Part shown: one piece after another, positions 12,916-27,100 of the stretch | How positions within the stretch are numbered: the first letter of the stretch is position 1 | How the letters are laid out: every line of letters begins with the position of its first letter | Source of the DNA: Antedon mediterranea | Lineage: Eukaryota; Echinodermata; Crinoidea; Comatulida; Antedonidae | DNA: 64,000 nt | Direction: 5' to 3' | NCBI RefSeq assembly: GCF_964355755.1 | Contig: NC_092674.1 | Coordinates: forward strand, 6,701,001 to 6,765,000 | Translations under genes and position numbers: made by a program | Notes under the pieces: generated by a model | Database searches by the model: none | The model's input: the letters and a program-made list of their open reading frames with translations, nothing else | What the model was told of the DNA's origin: nothing

Positions 12916-15147
12916 TATTATACTTTGGCGTGTCATCCAGAGGGTACAAAGTGTCAACGAAAGTGTACAAAGTGGCATGCAGGGGGTAACATGGTACCAT
13001 TTCAGTTCTCCTTCTCACTTTCGATACTGACCAAAGAAACCACAAAATAATTTATTTTGTTTATGCAATCTTCCCACTCCCATAACCTGTATATGCCCCT
13101 AAAACAAACTTATGCCCAGATTTAATATTAATTGTAGAAAGGCTCTTTAATCGATCGTGTAGCATTACTGTTAATTGCTAAATGCAAAATTTGATACAAT
13201 GACTGTGGCATAACAGTTTCTATGTGGGCACTAGTTGACCTGAAAAATTTTCAGTAAGGTTTTGATTCTGATTTGAACTTGCCTCCTCTCTTTGATGCTG
13301 TCCGACAAACCACTTAAAAATTTGCTTCACATGCAATCAGCATACTCAGCAATAAATGAACCGACCTGTATGCTTACTAGACTAACTTTTACCTATAAAG
13401 TAAAACCCCTGTTAAGTGGACACCTTCAGTACCCTTAAATAGGGGTGATGCCTGCTTGTACTGTTAAAACATATATTGCCTTTATTCTTTTTACTAAAGT
13501 GTCACTTAATAGGAGTTTGCTCTTAATATAGGTGTGCCCTTAATATAGGGGTGTTCCAAAGGAGGGGTTTAACTGTTTTGAACAAACACTATAATACCAA
13601 TAATAGTATCAGTGCAGATCCTTGGGTGGGGTGGAGGGGGAGTTTGTGAAGCAATACCTTGCATACTGGATGTTCGCACCCAAAACTTCAGTATAAATAA
13701 TGCATGCCAACAGCAACTGTTTGTCTACTTAAAGCTAAACATGAAATAGATAGCAGCTGTAATTTTGTAATTTAATTTTTGTTACCAAATACTGTAGTGA
13801 GTGGGACATTTCTTCTCTGCCTGCCACAAATGTTATCAAACCTCTTTTTCCTTCTACAACTTGGCATCTGTGAACTAACTCTAGTCTTGTGGTAGTTGAC
13901 ACACATTTAATCAGGGTTGATATTTGTAAATCATACAATTATGTTTAAGGTTACATTACTGTTGATTGAAAAATGTAAAACATGAAACAAGAATTTCATG
14001 TGCATGCCTATAAAACAAAGACAATTATGAGCACTTTGATTTTAATTCAAAAGTTCAAAAAGAAGTCTATAGGAGCATTACTGATCAACGAAATGTTTGA
14101 AGGAGGTTATGATTTTTATATAGTTTTAGTAGGCTCATTTCAAGTTACAATTTCAATTTTGTTCGCATGACACTCACAGATTTCAAAAGGTTTAAACTGA
14201 AGATCACAAGCAACAAAAAGTAAAAATAAATAAGTAGTTATTATAAACTTCACTTCATACATCCGTCTCATTAATTTTGTTCAGAACTTTGAATTTCAAG
14301 TATGATAAATGGCGTATGAGGGCTCCATGGCTAAACCCAGGGACCCCGGAGCTTATGGGGGCCCATGAGCAGTGCCCTGAGGAAAAAACAGGCATTCAAA
14401 TATGTTGAAAAAGGCTAAAAACTCCCGAGGTCCCCAGCGTTAGAGGGCCACTTTAGGGTTTCTAAACCAGGGGCCACAGGCCTCTGCGTTACGCCACTGA
14501 GTATGCTGTACTTACCTACTGTATCTACAAATTTAACTACATATTCATTTCACAATTATCACCAGACAAAAATTTAAATTTCTAGTATGGCATGACAATG
14601 TTGACAAAAATGTCTACATACAGTTACGCTTTTTGACAGAGGTCAAGAAACACAAGTTTTATAGCCGAATTCCCAGGGGTAGCATAAGAGTGGGGTTCAA
14701 GAATGAGAGGAACTCCGAGTCCTAGTGAGGGAATTATGCCCCAACAATTGACCCTAATTAATTTTCAAGCATACAGTATGTGTTTGTAAAATGCTTTCAA
14801 CATAGTTAATGTCTTTTTTCATGGGTTATTAAAAAGTGTCAAAATATGAAATTAATGAAATTTTTAAAGTCAGACTTGTCTGATTCTTATAGGTGGCCAG
14901 TAGGCTTACATGGTAGCTATGATGGTACTGTATTTTGTTACTGGGTGTGATTGGATTCAGACATCAAAAAAACATTATCTTAAATCTAAATTTAATGTTA
15001 TACAAAATAAATCTTTTATTTATAATTAATAGTTAATGATCAGGGATGTAACTTGAGATGTCGATGATGGTGGGTCGCAAAAAGAAAAACAGGTACCCAA
15101 AGCGCCTTGGGTTGCGGATACATGGTGAAATTTGGCTGGTTGTATGT
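12916..15147. other. Intergenic, mostly fragments of repeats
   Basis: Contains the short TIR repeat at 13396-13585 and, at about 14310-14500, a GC-richer stretch ending gttacgccactg that looks like an old TIR element. Nothing coding. Confidence 0.5.
13396..13585. mobile_element. Short TIR repeat (gtaaaacccctgttaagtgg)
   Basis: Starts gtaaaacccctgttaagtgg and ends ccaaaggaggggtttaactg, which are imperfect inverse copies. About 70 bp upstream plus the left end are also found at 10190-10335, so part of this locus was duplicated. Confidence 0.6.
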
Positions 15148-15305
15148 AAAACTCTGTCTACAGTATCAAACTGTGACAATAAAATGTGATGTGACCAAAT
15201 ATGGAAGTGATATACAAATATGGTAGTGCTATATTATCATCATGTCCATGTATTGCCACATCCAATTTTTTGTCATATAAAGTTTGATAGTGCAGACAGA
15301 GCTTT
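15148..15305. mobile_element. MITE family ctctgtctacactatcaaac, copy 2
   Basis: Ends aaactctgtctacagtatca and tttgatagtgcagacagagc in inverse orientation, about 158 bp. Confidence 0.8.
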
Positions 15306-16566
15306 AGACATCTAATAAGCTTCAGGAGGGGTAGAAAACTTAAGGTGGATGTCCAACACAAATACATCATTGATTTTTATTTATGAAAAAGCCAGAGGCC
15401 GTATTTACCAATCACACTTAAGTGAGATAAATTTCCCTTAAATATTGAATATTTCACTTAACTCAATAAATAAGTGTTTCTCTTAAATTAAATTGTATTT
15501 ACTTAGAATTAGATAGGGGATTTTTTAAATTTTAATGGTAAGTGTTTCTCTAAGAAAGTGTGAATGGTGAATATGGCCACAGGATTTGATGTTATCCTAC
15601 TCAAAAAATGTGATCTTCGAGCATATTCAGAACTTAGGAACAAGACAACTGGCAACATAAAACATCAGACCACCTCAAAAACACAACATGATTGTTCATT
15701 ATTCTACACAGACAGATAAACTTTATTTAATATAATATTTCTCAAAAACATATGCCGTATGTACACAATCCGGCAGTGCGTTGGCCTGCTTTAAAACTAT
15801 CAATCATTTTTTACATAAATTTCACACTAATGACAGACTCTAACCTTTGCATTTTACGCCATATTATTCAATCATTGAAAAGGCCACATGAGTGGAAAAC
15901 GTGCTGAAGACACATAGGAATGTGAAGCGAGGGTCTCATTTGAATGCTTGTAACATTTAAAAGTGACACCAAGATGAAACTACTCCCAGCAGGGCCAGGC
16001 TTTATATGATATGCTTAACAATAATTATTTAAAATTGATGATTTACAGCTAAACAATGGTATAGAGAATACGAATGGTTTTTATAATATTTCTCCACTCT
16101 ACACAACTCTAAACAACACAGAATAGCCTATACCTTTTGCTGATTTTTTCTACAGCGCCATGAGCAATGAATGTTGGAATGGCGCTATATAAATCGAACG
16201 ATTGATTGATTGATATACAAATGAAACATAAAACAACAAACAAAATAAATAATGATTGAATTAAACTAACGGACATCATCTTTAGTCAATCATGATGACA
16301 TCACTGTGACTTGAAATTGGTCTCAAAAATAGATTTTATAACAACATAAATATGCAATCCTAACATACGCTTAACAATAATTGTATTATTTAAAATTGAT
16401 GATTTACATCTAAACAATGGTAATAGTATAGAGATTTTGAATGTTTAATTTATTATTTTTTATTTACTCTACCTAAACCAACTCTAAAGAAAACCTGAAT
16501 AGCTTATAAAAACTGCAACCTAAAGCATGTGTGTAATCAGTGCAAGTTTTTCATCATGTGGGTTAA
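15306..16566. other. Intergenic; SINE-like tail and a short duplication
   Basis: taaaattgatgatttacagc and taaacaatggta occur at about 16030 and 16390, so roughly 350 bp is duplicated and diverged. Otherwise featureless. Confidence 0.5.
16140..16213 (+). mobile_element. SINE-like 3' end
   Basis: cagcgccatgagcaatgaat then gttggaatggcgctatataa then atcgaacgattgattgattg. A ggcgctatataaat motif before a short simple repeat is a common 3' end of marine invertebrate SINEs. The same (gatt)n tail is seen near 12567. Confidence 0.45.
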
Positions 16567-16993
16567 GCTTGGTTCCCACTAGAACGTAACGCAAGGACGT
16601 AAACGCAATGCAAGCGTTTTAACCAATGACAAGCGAAGTTATAGACAGTTTGCAATCACAAGCGAATAAGCCATCGCTTGTGATTGGTCAATTCATTTGC
16701 GTTGCTTTACGTCCTTGCGTTGCGTCGCTAGTGGGAACCAAGCTTAACCAATGACAAGCGAAGTTATAGACAGTTTGCAATCACAGGCGAATAAGCCATC
16801 GCTTGTGATTGGTCAATTCACTTGCGTTGCTTTACGTCCTTGCGTTGCGTCGCTAGTGGGAACCACGCTTAACCAATGACAAGCGAAGTTATAGACAATT
16901 TGCAATCACAAGCGAATAAGCCATCGCTTGTGATTGGTCAATTCACTTGCGTTGCTTTACTTCCTTGCGTTGCGTCGCTATGGGAACCACGCT
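16567..16993. repeat. TIR element with the inner part tandemly triplicated
   Basis: It starts gcttggttcccactag and ends tgggaaccacgctt. Three tandem copies of a ~124-bp segment (aaccaatgacaagcgaag to ctagtgggaacca) follow. Each copy contains the inverted pair caatcacaagcga / tcgcttgtgattg. A related single copy lies at 53452-53606. Confidence 0.85.
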
Positions 16994-17089
16994 TTAGGAA
17001 GAGATAGCTGAGTACCAAACATTAGGTTTGCGTTAATTATAATAACATATAAACGATTTCGAATAAGAGAATTCGATCCAACTCGGCCC

Positions 17090-17225
17090 TAAACCGTCTC
17101 GGCCAAAGTCAAGTCGGCCCCAAGTCAAGTCGGCCCCAAGTCAAGTCGGCCTCAAGTCAACTCGGCCTCAAGTCAACTCGGCCTCACGTCAACTCGGCCA
17201 AAAAATAATCGGTCAACTCGGCCCC
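17090..17225. repeat. 15-16-bp minisatellite (caagtcaactcggcc)
   Basis: About eight copies of aagtcaactcggcctc variants. GC content is well above the surroundings. Confidence 0.85.
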
Positions 17226-18753
17226 GTTAAAGTATGGAACGCAAAAAGTGCTAATGAAGAATTATAAACACATACAGTACAGTATTGTCTTTGTACTGTA
17301 TATATCTTCTAAACCATGCTCACATCATTCATGTGTAGCTTTAGGGCACCTTCTAATAATTTAAAGTATGCCGATTTAAAAAATGTATATTTTAGACAAA
17401 TTTAGAGGCCAAACTGCTGAACATGCCTATTGCTAATTCTCGACCATCTTTACAATGTATCACTCAGGTCACAGAGAGGTCAAACATACACGTCCTACAG
17501 ATGCGCCGTACAGATGCGTATCAGCTAGTATATTATTTTATAATTCTTTCAATTTCTTTTGAAATAATAATCATCATAACATTTTGTGATACTGACGGCC
17601 AATACAATAGAATGTAAAATTTAACAGGTGACAGAAATGTGGAGGTGATGTATTTTTAAAAAGAACATACCACAGGTAAATGATATGCCCCTTGACAAAT
17701 TTATCAAGCCAGGTAAATTCTAAGAAGTTTCCAGCAAGGTTAGTCTGTCTACATACCTGTGTCTATAACACAAATTAGTAAACACATACAATATATTTGA
17801 CAAATTATCTTTTTAGTTTTAAATCATTTTTGGTTGTTAAAATGACATAATATTTTATTCATTTTATATAATATTAATTATTATTTACTACCTTATTTCT
17901 CTGTAAGTATGAACTTTGTACTGTATTATTTATATATTATATGTTATGAAGGAAATAAATATTATTATGAAATGAAATAATGAATGAAAAATCTCTAGGT
18001 AAAATAGTGTTTTATAGTAATCACTTATCCGTTGATTAAAACAGGACAAATCGGGACACACCTATTCAGGGGAGACTTTCCTGTGAAAAATGGGTAATAC
18101 AATTAATGTTTAACACTAAGGCCACAATTTGGAGGGTAACTGTGCTGCTTATTCGAAGTTCCTTATTTAAATTATGAGCTTATAATTTGGAGAAAGCAAC
18201 ACATGAAAAATTGTATTTACACATTGTATTACAGAAATGGAAATTTTGCGAGTTAGAAAGTTATGAATCTATAGAGGGCAGCAAACAGGTTTATTAATAT
18301 ATCACATACATATTTTTAAGGAAAACATTACATTTAAACTCGGAAATATAATAAGCTAAATGTGATTAAAGTCTAAAAAACTTGTAGAATTAGTAGACAG
18401 TTGAAGTATTTTAATCTGCAGTTTTTAATTTAAGCTAATTACTATGATTGGCTAGGCCATCATCACCCCACACTTAAATCTGAGGATGCACCATGATGGG
18501 ATGATATTCTACCTAGCCTAGCCTAGGGCCTAACTAAGAAAAGTCTGGTGGTTCATTCAGGCCTCATTGGCCTACAATTTTTAAGTCCTGGTTTTAAAGT
18601 ATATACTTTACTGCCAACTTAAAAGAATATATCATAAACATTTAAAAAAATAATTATACTTACCTACTGAGATCATATTTTACAACAAAACAACCACAGC
18701 GAAATTAACACATAAAATCTGACCACCCTGTGTGTAAACTTTTTTTATTTAAT
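17226..18753. other. Intergenic, nothing recognised
   Basis: AT-rich. The 64-codon open stretch at 17423-17617 has no domain. ctagcctagcctagggccta near 18514 is a short simple repeat. Confidence 0.5.
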
Positions 18754-21700
18754 TTAAGAGCCATTGTCTGTAAAAATCAAAGATTTGGTGGCAGATGTAA
18801 AAAAATGGATTTCTCTCAAATTTTTACCATGAATAGACATTTCAATAAAAAGCATATCTACAACATTCATTTTAATTTTTAGCCTCCGTTGCCATGACAA
18901 CGGTCAATTATCCAAATTTTGTTGTTTTTGCCATTTTTCACAGATTTTCTATAGTGAAAAAGTACAAACTTGTATACTTATTTTAACCAAAAATACTTAC
19001 ATTATACGGTTTTTGTTTATAGCAGTGTAAACAACATGTATTGAGTTCCATTTAATGTAGAAAAAAAATAAATTACAAAATGGAGTTTGGTTGATACCAT
19101 TATTTTAAAAAGGGGTGTTTTTAAAAAATATTTTTTTTATAAAAGTATACCTCATAAACGTACCTATAACTTCCAAAGTGGTGTTTTTAAATCAATCAGG
19201 TTTTTTAATTTGATAGTCAATAGGTTTTTCAACAATAATCACGAAAAAAACACTGGGGTAAATTTCGTACATAGGTTTTGTGTTGCCAGGAAAATACGAA
19301 AAATGCAAAAAATATAACAAAATATCAACAAACAAAACACATGAAACACAATTTAAATATGGCTAATCCAATAATAAAATGTATATATGGCTTGTCATAT
19401 TGCTACTAGAGTCATACGAATAGTTTAGATAAAATAGGAGAATGTGTTGCCAGGTTTATTTCAATTAATTGCCAGAAAAACAGTATTTTGCATTGAAATA
19501 TTTAGTTGATGGAAAATAATGTTAAACTTGGAAATAATTGAGTCAATGGTTTTTATAAATTTTTAAATCTATTTTGTGTAAAGAGATACAGAAAGACCTC
19601 CCAAAAAATCTGACCTTGTAAATAGGTCATTTGAGGTCAAAAGGGGTCAGATTGCAAAACAGGACAGGTCCCCACTTTACTACAACTATTAATGTTTGAT
19701 CAAAATTTACAAGATAGTTCATAACAATTCTCAACAATTTTCATATTTTACCTATAGTGTTACCTTAGCAACCATTTCTATGTGTAACTAAGGAAAGTAA
19801 TTTTTAAAAAACGTAAAAAATGGCGTTTTTATAAATACAAAGAATTGATTGCATTTGTACATGTTTCTCAATTTTACTTCTACTGCATTCCATTAATGAC
19901 CAACTTGACCTTGTAAATTCATTCATTTTGAGGTCAACATTTTACCATAGTAACTTTTTCTATGCGAAAATTTAAAAAAAATAAGGGGTTTTTCATAAAT
20001 AAAAAACATTTTTTCTACATAGTTTTACATTTCTACTTTTTGCCAAATTTACTTTAAATACTGAATCCTAATAATCTCAGAAAGAAAGTCTTGAAGAATC
20101 TGAATAAAGGTTAAAAAAAATGACCTTTAGTGTTATCTTAAACCTGTTTACGTAACAAATGATATTTAAAAAAAAAATTAAATATGGAGTTTCATGAAAA
20201 AATAAAAATTTTACATATTGAGGTCAAATGACATCAACATTTTACCTATAGTGTATTGTAGCAACTGTTTCTATACGTAACTAAGTACAATATTTTTAAT
20301 ATGGGGTTTCATGACTACAAACAATTGATTACATAGCTTTACTACCTTTTCCCAAATTTACTTATCTACTGAATCCCAGAAAATGTCTGACCTTGTGAAA
20401 AAAATTTTTTGGTCAAGTTATGTCAAAATGTATTATTTATGTTATCTTAGAACCTGTTTCTATGCGTAACTAAGGATAATTGTTTTGTTAAATACAGTTG
20501 TGGCCACCCTCGGGACCTGGAAAAGTGGCCGCTTACGGGCGGTGACCCCTTACGGGAGGTTCTGCCGATAAAGGGCCAAAATCACTTATTATGGCTATAT
20601 ACGATATTCTTAACGAAACGAGCCTCTCAATTTTCCAGCTAATTGTAGGCATATTATTATTTATAATCAGGTGGTTTAGTATTTTTTAGCATTTTCAGAC
20701 AAATTTTAAAAACTTTTATCATATGAAAAATGGTCGGTCAAAATCTGTGTAGTTTTCTCATCTCTTCACAGTAATGTTTTTAAAACCTCTTCAAAATAAA
20801 GCTAATATATAAAGAAATACAATAAACATGCACCTCTAATTCATAGGTCCATGCAATAAGTATCACATTTTTCGATTGGCCGCTTACAAAAAATCTCACT
20901 TTTAGTATAAAAAGGTGCTCGCAGCTGCTTACGGTAAGCACCAAATGCACTAATTAGATAGGAAGAACAAACAGGCTTTTCAAAGTGCGTCCGTTAAGGG
21001 AGGTGGCCGCTGTAAATAAAATATGGGGTTTTCATGAATAAAAATAATCACAGAAGAAAGTGCTTACGAATATGACCTTGTGAAACGGTAATTTGAAAAT
21101 GCAAATAAGGCATGCCTGCTAATAATCTACAAATTTAAATTTGTATGAGATAAATATGCAAAATCTAAAGAATATCTCATTTTTAGTTACCATAGTAACT
21201 GTTGCTATGCATAACTAAGGGAAATTAAATAATTATCAGATAATTATTAATTAATAATTATTACTGAATCCAACCATCACAGTAAAAAAAATATAGAATT
21301 TAAAACCAATATTTAATAATAAAGTGTGATATTTTACATGCTGACCTTAAATGAAATGAAATTTCAAATCAGGGCTTCAATATTTGTTATGTAGCATTAA
21401 CATACCTGAGTATATCATTGACTTTTGATTGGTTCTATTTTGGGGAGGGGAAAGTGGTGGATCCAGGACTTTTAAATAGTTAGGTGGTTGAAGGCGAGGG
21501 TCTAAAAACTTAACTTTATGTCCTATCTTTTGCATTGCAATTTTTAACTTGGGGTGGGTGGGGGCTTGGAGAAAAGGGGGAGGTGGTTGGATGGAGGAGT
21601 TTGAATCCGTCTATTCATTGGGGCGATAGTAGCGGCAGTGTGGGTGGTGCTTGAATGCATGCATTTGACACTCTATAGTGGATGATCGACCAAAGTGTTG

Positions 21701-22652
21701 CAGTTTATCTTTTTGTGGTTATAGTCGGGGTGGGGGTGGGGAGGGGTGGTAGTCGAAAGTGGTGGTGGATGGGCATATGGGATCTGCTTAGGTTAGCAAA
21801 TAAAAGAAGTAAACAAATGAAAGAGGAGCTTCAAAATAAGAGAGGAGTAATCTGTTGCAAAGATTAAAATTCACAACGATCTGATAATTTATTCAAATTT
21901 CCAGAGGATATAACCTATAAAATGACATTAAAACTGGGAATTACAGAATCTATAATTAAAAATTAATTTTTTTTCTCACAACACAACTAGAACTATATAA
22001 AACATTAAGAATTTTTCTGACCAATGAGTTTCAAATCAAATAATCAAAGAAAATAAAATGTTTTTACTAATATACCATGTTTTTTTTTATATAAAAATGC
22101 CTATGTTTCTCGCAACACTGCTTGTAGATTTTAAATTTACCCCAGTATTTTATTTTAGAAATCAATTATTAAACATTAGAACTACCTATTTGTAATAAAT
22201 CAGCTAAAAAAATACACCACTTTGGGCGTTATGGTGAAGTAAAGTTTAGTTGCATTGAACAATTTAAAAAAAGTGAAAAACACCCCTTTTTAAATAAATG
22301 GTATCTCCCAAAGTATGAAATAAAAAAAAATAAAAAAATTTGAAACAGGTACACAATGCATTGTTATTATGCATACACTAATTATTTTTTATAATTAAAT
22401 GAACAACACAAAAATATCGCTCATCAAAGTAGTGCCAATATCCATTTTAAAAAACCTTAAAAAAGGACAAAATTTGTCAAAAACACAAATTTGGCCGTTG
22501 CCATGGAAATATACGTTTGAAATAAAAAATACTTCATATTTGATTTCTCGCAACACATATATAGCCATGTGCAAAATTTGAAAGAAATCCATTTTTTTGA
22601 GTCTGCCACTTTTTTTGATATTTCTTTGATTCTTACAGACAATGGCTCTTAA
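18754..22652. mobile_element. 3.9-kb TTAA-flanked element with long inverted repeats
   Basis: TTAA at 18754-18757 and 22649-22652 flanks gagccattgtctgtaa and its inverse. The inverted repeats extend, diverged, for several hundred bases (ttgccatgacaacgg / ccgttgccatgg; ccattattttaaaaaggggt near 19098 against its inverse near 22280). The middle holds degenerate tandem repeats around cttagcaaccatttctatgt, and gaccttgtaaat with gaggtca. No transposase. TTAA targeting suggests piggyBac or Kolobok type. A smaller element at about 20497-21017 is nested in it. Confidence 0.72.
20497..21017. mobile_element. Nested TIR element (tacagttgtggccaccctcg)
   Basis: tacagttgtggccaccctcg at the left and ttaagggaggtggccgctgta at the right are imperfect inverse copies. 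Internal ggccgcttac motifs repeat. The left and right outer sequences continue the host element's own repeat. Confidence 0.6.
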
Positions 22653-23525
22653 TAGTTAGTGCGCCCTCTTTGCAAACCTGTGTCGAGAACCGTACTATTC
22701 CGTGTAGAATTACGTAATCGTCCTCATTTTAGACCTACTCTACTGGATTTTTACAGTTATTTTCCATCACATACACCACTTTGAATAGTTTAATAAGTTC
22801 AACATGTTTTTTCAAGAAGTTAATCAAATCAACTGAACCGAAATCTGTATTCCTTCTCCTCCCGGCCTCGGCCGTCCGCTTCCTCTCTCTTTAGTCTTAT
22901 GAGAACAGAATCTTCTGCTAAGGACTACTACAGACAGTACTATTAAAACAATTGAATATATTATAACATCTTTCCAGCACAAAATCAACTGCGATCAATT
23001 TAAATATAAAATGATCAGTATCAAATTCTTCTTTCCAATGACACCATGGATGCCCATGTTGAATGTGGATGGTTTTCGGCCATTTTGAAATCCAAAATGG
23101 CCGCTTTCTGATCCTGTGAACAAATTTTAGGCAACCCTTCCACTTTATGTTTTTGATACCCCAATTTGAAATAAAACATAGTAAAATACAACCACAACGA
23201 AATAACCAAGACATTTATTTTTTGTTTAATGGTTAGTGCGCCATAACTCGTACTATTCCGTAGAATTACGTAATCGTCCATATTTAGACCTTCTCTAATG
23301 GATTTTTACAGTTATTTTCCATCACATACACCACTGAATAGTTTAATAATAACATGTTTATTCAAGAAGTTAAAGAGTTCATCAAATCAACTGAACCGAA
23401 ATCTGTCACATTCGCTTTGCTTCTCCCCTCCTCCCCGCTCCTCTCAGAATCCGACCTCGAAATCTTCTGCTTCTTGCTTTACATAAGGACTACTACAGAG
23501 AGTATTATTATAACAATACCCGTCA
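22653..23525. repeat. Direct repeat pair around the TTAA element's right flank
   Basis: gttagtgcgcc to ccgaaatctgt occurs at about 22655-22845 and again at 23233-23405, with further shared sequence (aatcttctgc, aggactactacaga). The second copy preserves tttaatggttagtgcgcc, which looks like the unoccupied insertion site of the 18754-22652 element. Confidence 0.7.
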
Positions 23526-23804
23526 GGGTTCCAAACGGAGTTTTTACTTAATATTAGTAAAAACATAAATGTTTTGCCACATATGGCGTTTCATACGTAT
23601 ACTACTTGAGCTTCGTTGTAAACTCCAGATAGATAAAAATCGAAACGTCGACTTAAAAAGACAATAAATATACAGACTTGGGACAAGTCTAAGAAAATAC
23701 ATTTAACTCAATTTAACTTAAGCATAGAAAAAATAATCCTAAAACAGAAACATTTTTAGGTATAAATGTTTTTTTTTTAATGTATAGTTGTTAACGCATT
23801 GTAC

Positions 23805-24142
23805 TCAAACTGCCGTTTCCTCTTCGTTTACTTCAGTATTTTTCTGTAACTTCAAAACGTATCTGACCATGATATCCAATGCGTTGTAGTGTTCGATGCG
23901 TTTAAGCTCGGGCAGGAACGCGTCTAGCCTAAAATCGCAACGCGAATCCCTATACTTCAAAAGGCTTAAAAGAGGATCAGAATCACGTTCAAAATTGTCT
24001 AGCATTCTGCCTCGTACATTTAGATTGCTACCAAGGTGTTTCCAATTCTTTGTTCCGGTTGAACATTTTGGGTTGAGTTCCGTTGAAAGGTTTTGAAGTA
24101 TCGCAATGTTACAATCCATAACAGTCTTATTACACCGCTTGT
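23805..24142 (-). CDS. Gene 1 exon 9: death domain and stop
   Basis: 338 nt, phase 1 to stop, acceptor tttggtag. The domain has the helix-2 signature KNWKHLG, then a series of amphipathic helices ending LDIMVRYVLKLQ and a short acidic tail. A possible variant poly(A) signal ATTAAA lies about 25 nt past the stop. Confidence 0.85.
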
Positions 24143-27100
24143 CTACCAAATAAAAAATTACGTTTACACATGTCACAATTAGTACATTTTACACTATTAT
24201 TAAACGGATTGTTAAAGGCTGTCGAACTGCACGAGCCGAACACTTTATATACTAAACTCTGTCTACACTAATACAACTAGTTTGACTAAAAAAGTGTGAT
24301 GTGACCAAATACGGTAGTGATACGGTATGATATCATCATGTCCAAATATGGTCACATCACATTTTTCACACATAAAGTTTGATAGTGTGGACAGAGCTTT
24401 ATGCCCAGGCTTTCCTGGCCTATTCTAACTATAATTTGAAGTATTCTATATTCAATATCTCAGATTCAAATGGCAATGTATTGCATGGTTTGTTTCGGTG
24501 AGCCATTTCATGTGCACTTTTGGAAGTTATAAACTACTTTGATTCGATTTGCGCCGGCTGTTTTAGTCATTTCTTACGATTTTCCGTTGTAACTGACCAT
24601 GCCTAAGTATCATTATACAAGGTAGGCGTCAATCAAGAAGGGATTTCATTGTAAATTATTCAGAAATTAGTTTTGATCATACCTTTAGATAAGATTTGTG
24701 TTGCTTTCTCATAGCGATGCCTTAACTCTTCAGGTGGAAATTCTACCTGTAAATCACAACAAATTGAAATAATTATATATAGATGACGTCACAATTCGCG
24801 TATTGGGATACAAGCTATGTATAAGGCTCTGTCTACACTATCAAACTTTATGTAACAAAAAAATGTGATGTTCCCTTATATTGACACGAAGGCTAGTTTG
24901 ATAATGTAGACAAAGCTTTTAAAAAATACACAACATCAATCTATTTTGTGTATTTTTTTATATAAGCATGTTTAGAAGAAGGTCTGTTACTCCATCCATA
25001 GAGTAGGCCCTACGCCATGCTCCACCCATGGAATACTCCATGCTCTATCCAGAAGTAAGTCTTTGCTCCATCAACAGAGTACTCCATTCTCTTTCCATGG
25101 AGTAATCCATACTTCATCCATGGCATAGGCCTACCTCTTGCTCCATCCCACGATTTAAACATCTCATAAGTTCAAATTGAATGCCCACCTCATCTGTTAT
25201 GTAACCACTGCTTGATCGTGATATTCTCGTCTCGTTTTCGACATTGACAGCAGTCACAAAGGGGGACGTCTCTCTGAAGAAATAATGCAATAGGCCTAAT
25301 TATTAAGAAATAAATTGAGGCTATGTTTGGGACAAACAGATACGGTAATTATATATTGGGCTAGGAATGGTCACCGTCGATACGTATCCATTCAATTATT
25401 CATGGTTATACCAAATGTATACTTACGTAGTATCGGTATTCGGACTTTCAGTGTCTATTTGCACGGCGATAGTTTGTATTTGAGTGCCAGGTTCGACATC
25501 CGCTAATAATCCGAAAATCAAAACAATAATATATATAATATATAATTTCATCAATTAGTATACAAACAAAACCAGTAATGTATTGGTTACTAATAATAAA
25601 CATAGTGTTCGGCATCATTCATAAATTGTCATAATTTCATTTTCAACTCATTTTAATGTTTAACTCAATTAATTACGAAGTCTTAATTTTTGGCTTAAAT
25701 TGGTTTTTTTTAAATGAAAAGTAATAACTTTATTATTTCACTAACCTTCTTCATTTGTATGTGTGATTTTCCAAAAGGTTCTTTTTCGAATTCCGCATAG
25801 GGTGGTGGAAAAAATAGCTATCACAAGTATTAATATCATCACCGCCACTACTATACCCATTGTCCACCAATAATGGTTAAGTGGTGTGGGCTCAACTGAT
25901 TCTTTAAAAAAAACAATGATCAATTTGTCAATGATCACAATCTGTTTTGTTCCCTAACAGATCTAACTATTACAATCAGTGGCAATACGAAAGTTGGGGG
26001 GTTGCTATTAAACCATAATGACTCTGGTCCATTTTTCTGCTGACGTTATAAAAAATGTAAACGTTCTAAAAATGAATAACCTTATTATATAGGCCCTGTA
26101 GCGTTTTGGAATAATAAAGAATAAGTTTACTTTAGTTAGTAGTCTAAGTTCCAGACGGAGTTTTGTCTTATTTTTAGTAAAAAGATAAATATGTTTGCAC
26201 ATATGGCGTTTCATATGTATACTACTTAATTGAGCTTGTATTTTCAGACAAAAATCGAAATTCTCACAAGAATATTTCTTACAAAAAACGCTGCTCGCTT
26301 ATTGTTATTGCTAAGGTCAAGTCTGGGGGTCACTTTATCAAGCCTAGATACTTCAAGTATCCTATTACAAACAAAAACTTCAATGGACATTGATAATAAT
26401 TCAATGATTATCTGACAGTGAATTATAGTAATATCATGGGACTCATAAATACCAGAAATGCTTTGGGATTTGTCATTAGACTCTTTTCCCAGCCGTTTTT
26501 TGGATTCAACAGGTGGTACCTATAAATTATAGTCGAGTTTCCATTTTAACAAAAATGTCAAAGTGTAGTACTATACTGCTGCTTGATTTCATCTAATGAA
26601 TGAGTCATCTCGTGTGACGTAGCGGGCCAGAGCAGCAGCGTGAAAAATTAATAAAAAATGACAATGAATACAGACTTGGAGAAAGTCTATTTAGTTAGAT
26701 TCGGACCCACGACTTCGTATTGGATCTTGATGAAAGAGTAATGCTCAATGGAATTTATTTTCCAATTTTATCACATTCACCAATGACTAATGTCTCCACC
26801 TATTCTATCCTTTTTGTTGTTATACATAATAACAGGTAAATCAGGAATGTTTTTGCTTTGAAGCAATTGTAAAAAAAAATCCATCAGTGGCAATTCTCTT
26901 TATTCTGATACTGTACAAATATAATAATGAATAGCCAGATTTGATACCGTTCGTTACAGTTTTGATGACTAATCAAAATAATATATTTATAATATTTATA
27001 GCCTGTGTATGTTTTTGTTTCTGTGCCCTGGATATGTGTTTATTCCGGATGTCATTGTTTGTGGTTTCTCACCTGATCGACCGGACGAATATTTCGTAGT

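Noticed and set aside
12747-13045. Protein genes over the (ATT)n tail on both strands
   Set aside because: The same open frame occurs in the inverted copy at 28.6 kb because both are copies of a retroelement tail. The Ile run is the microsatellite.
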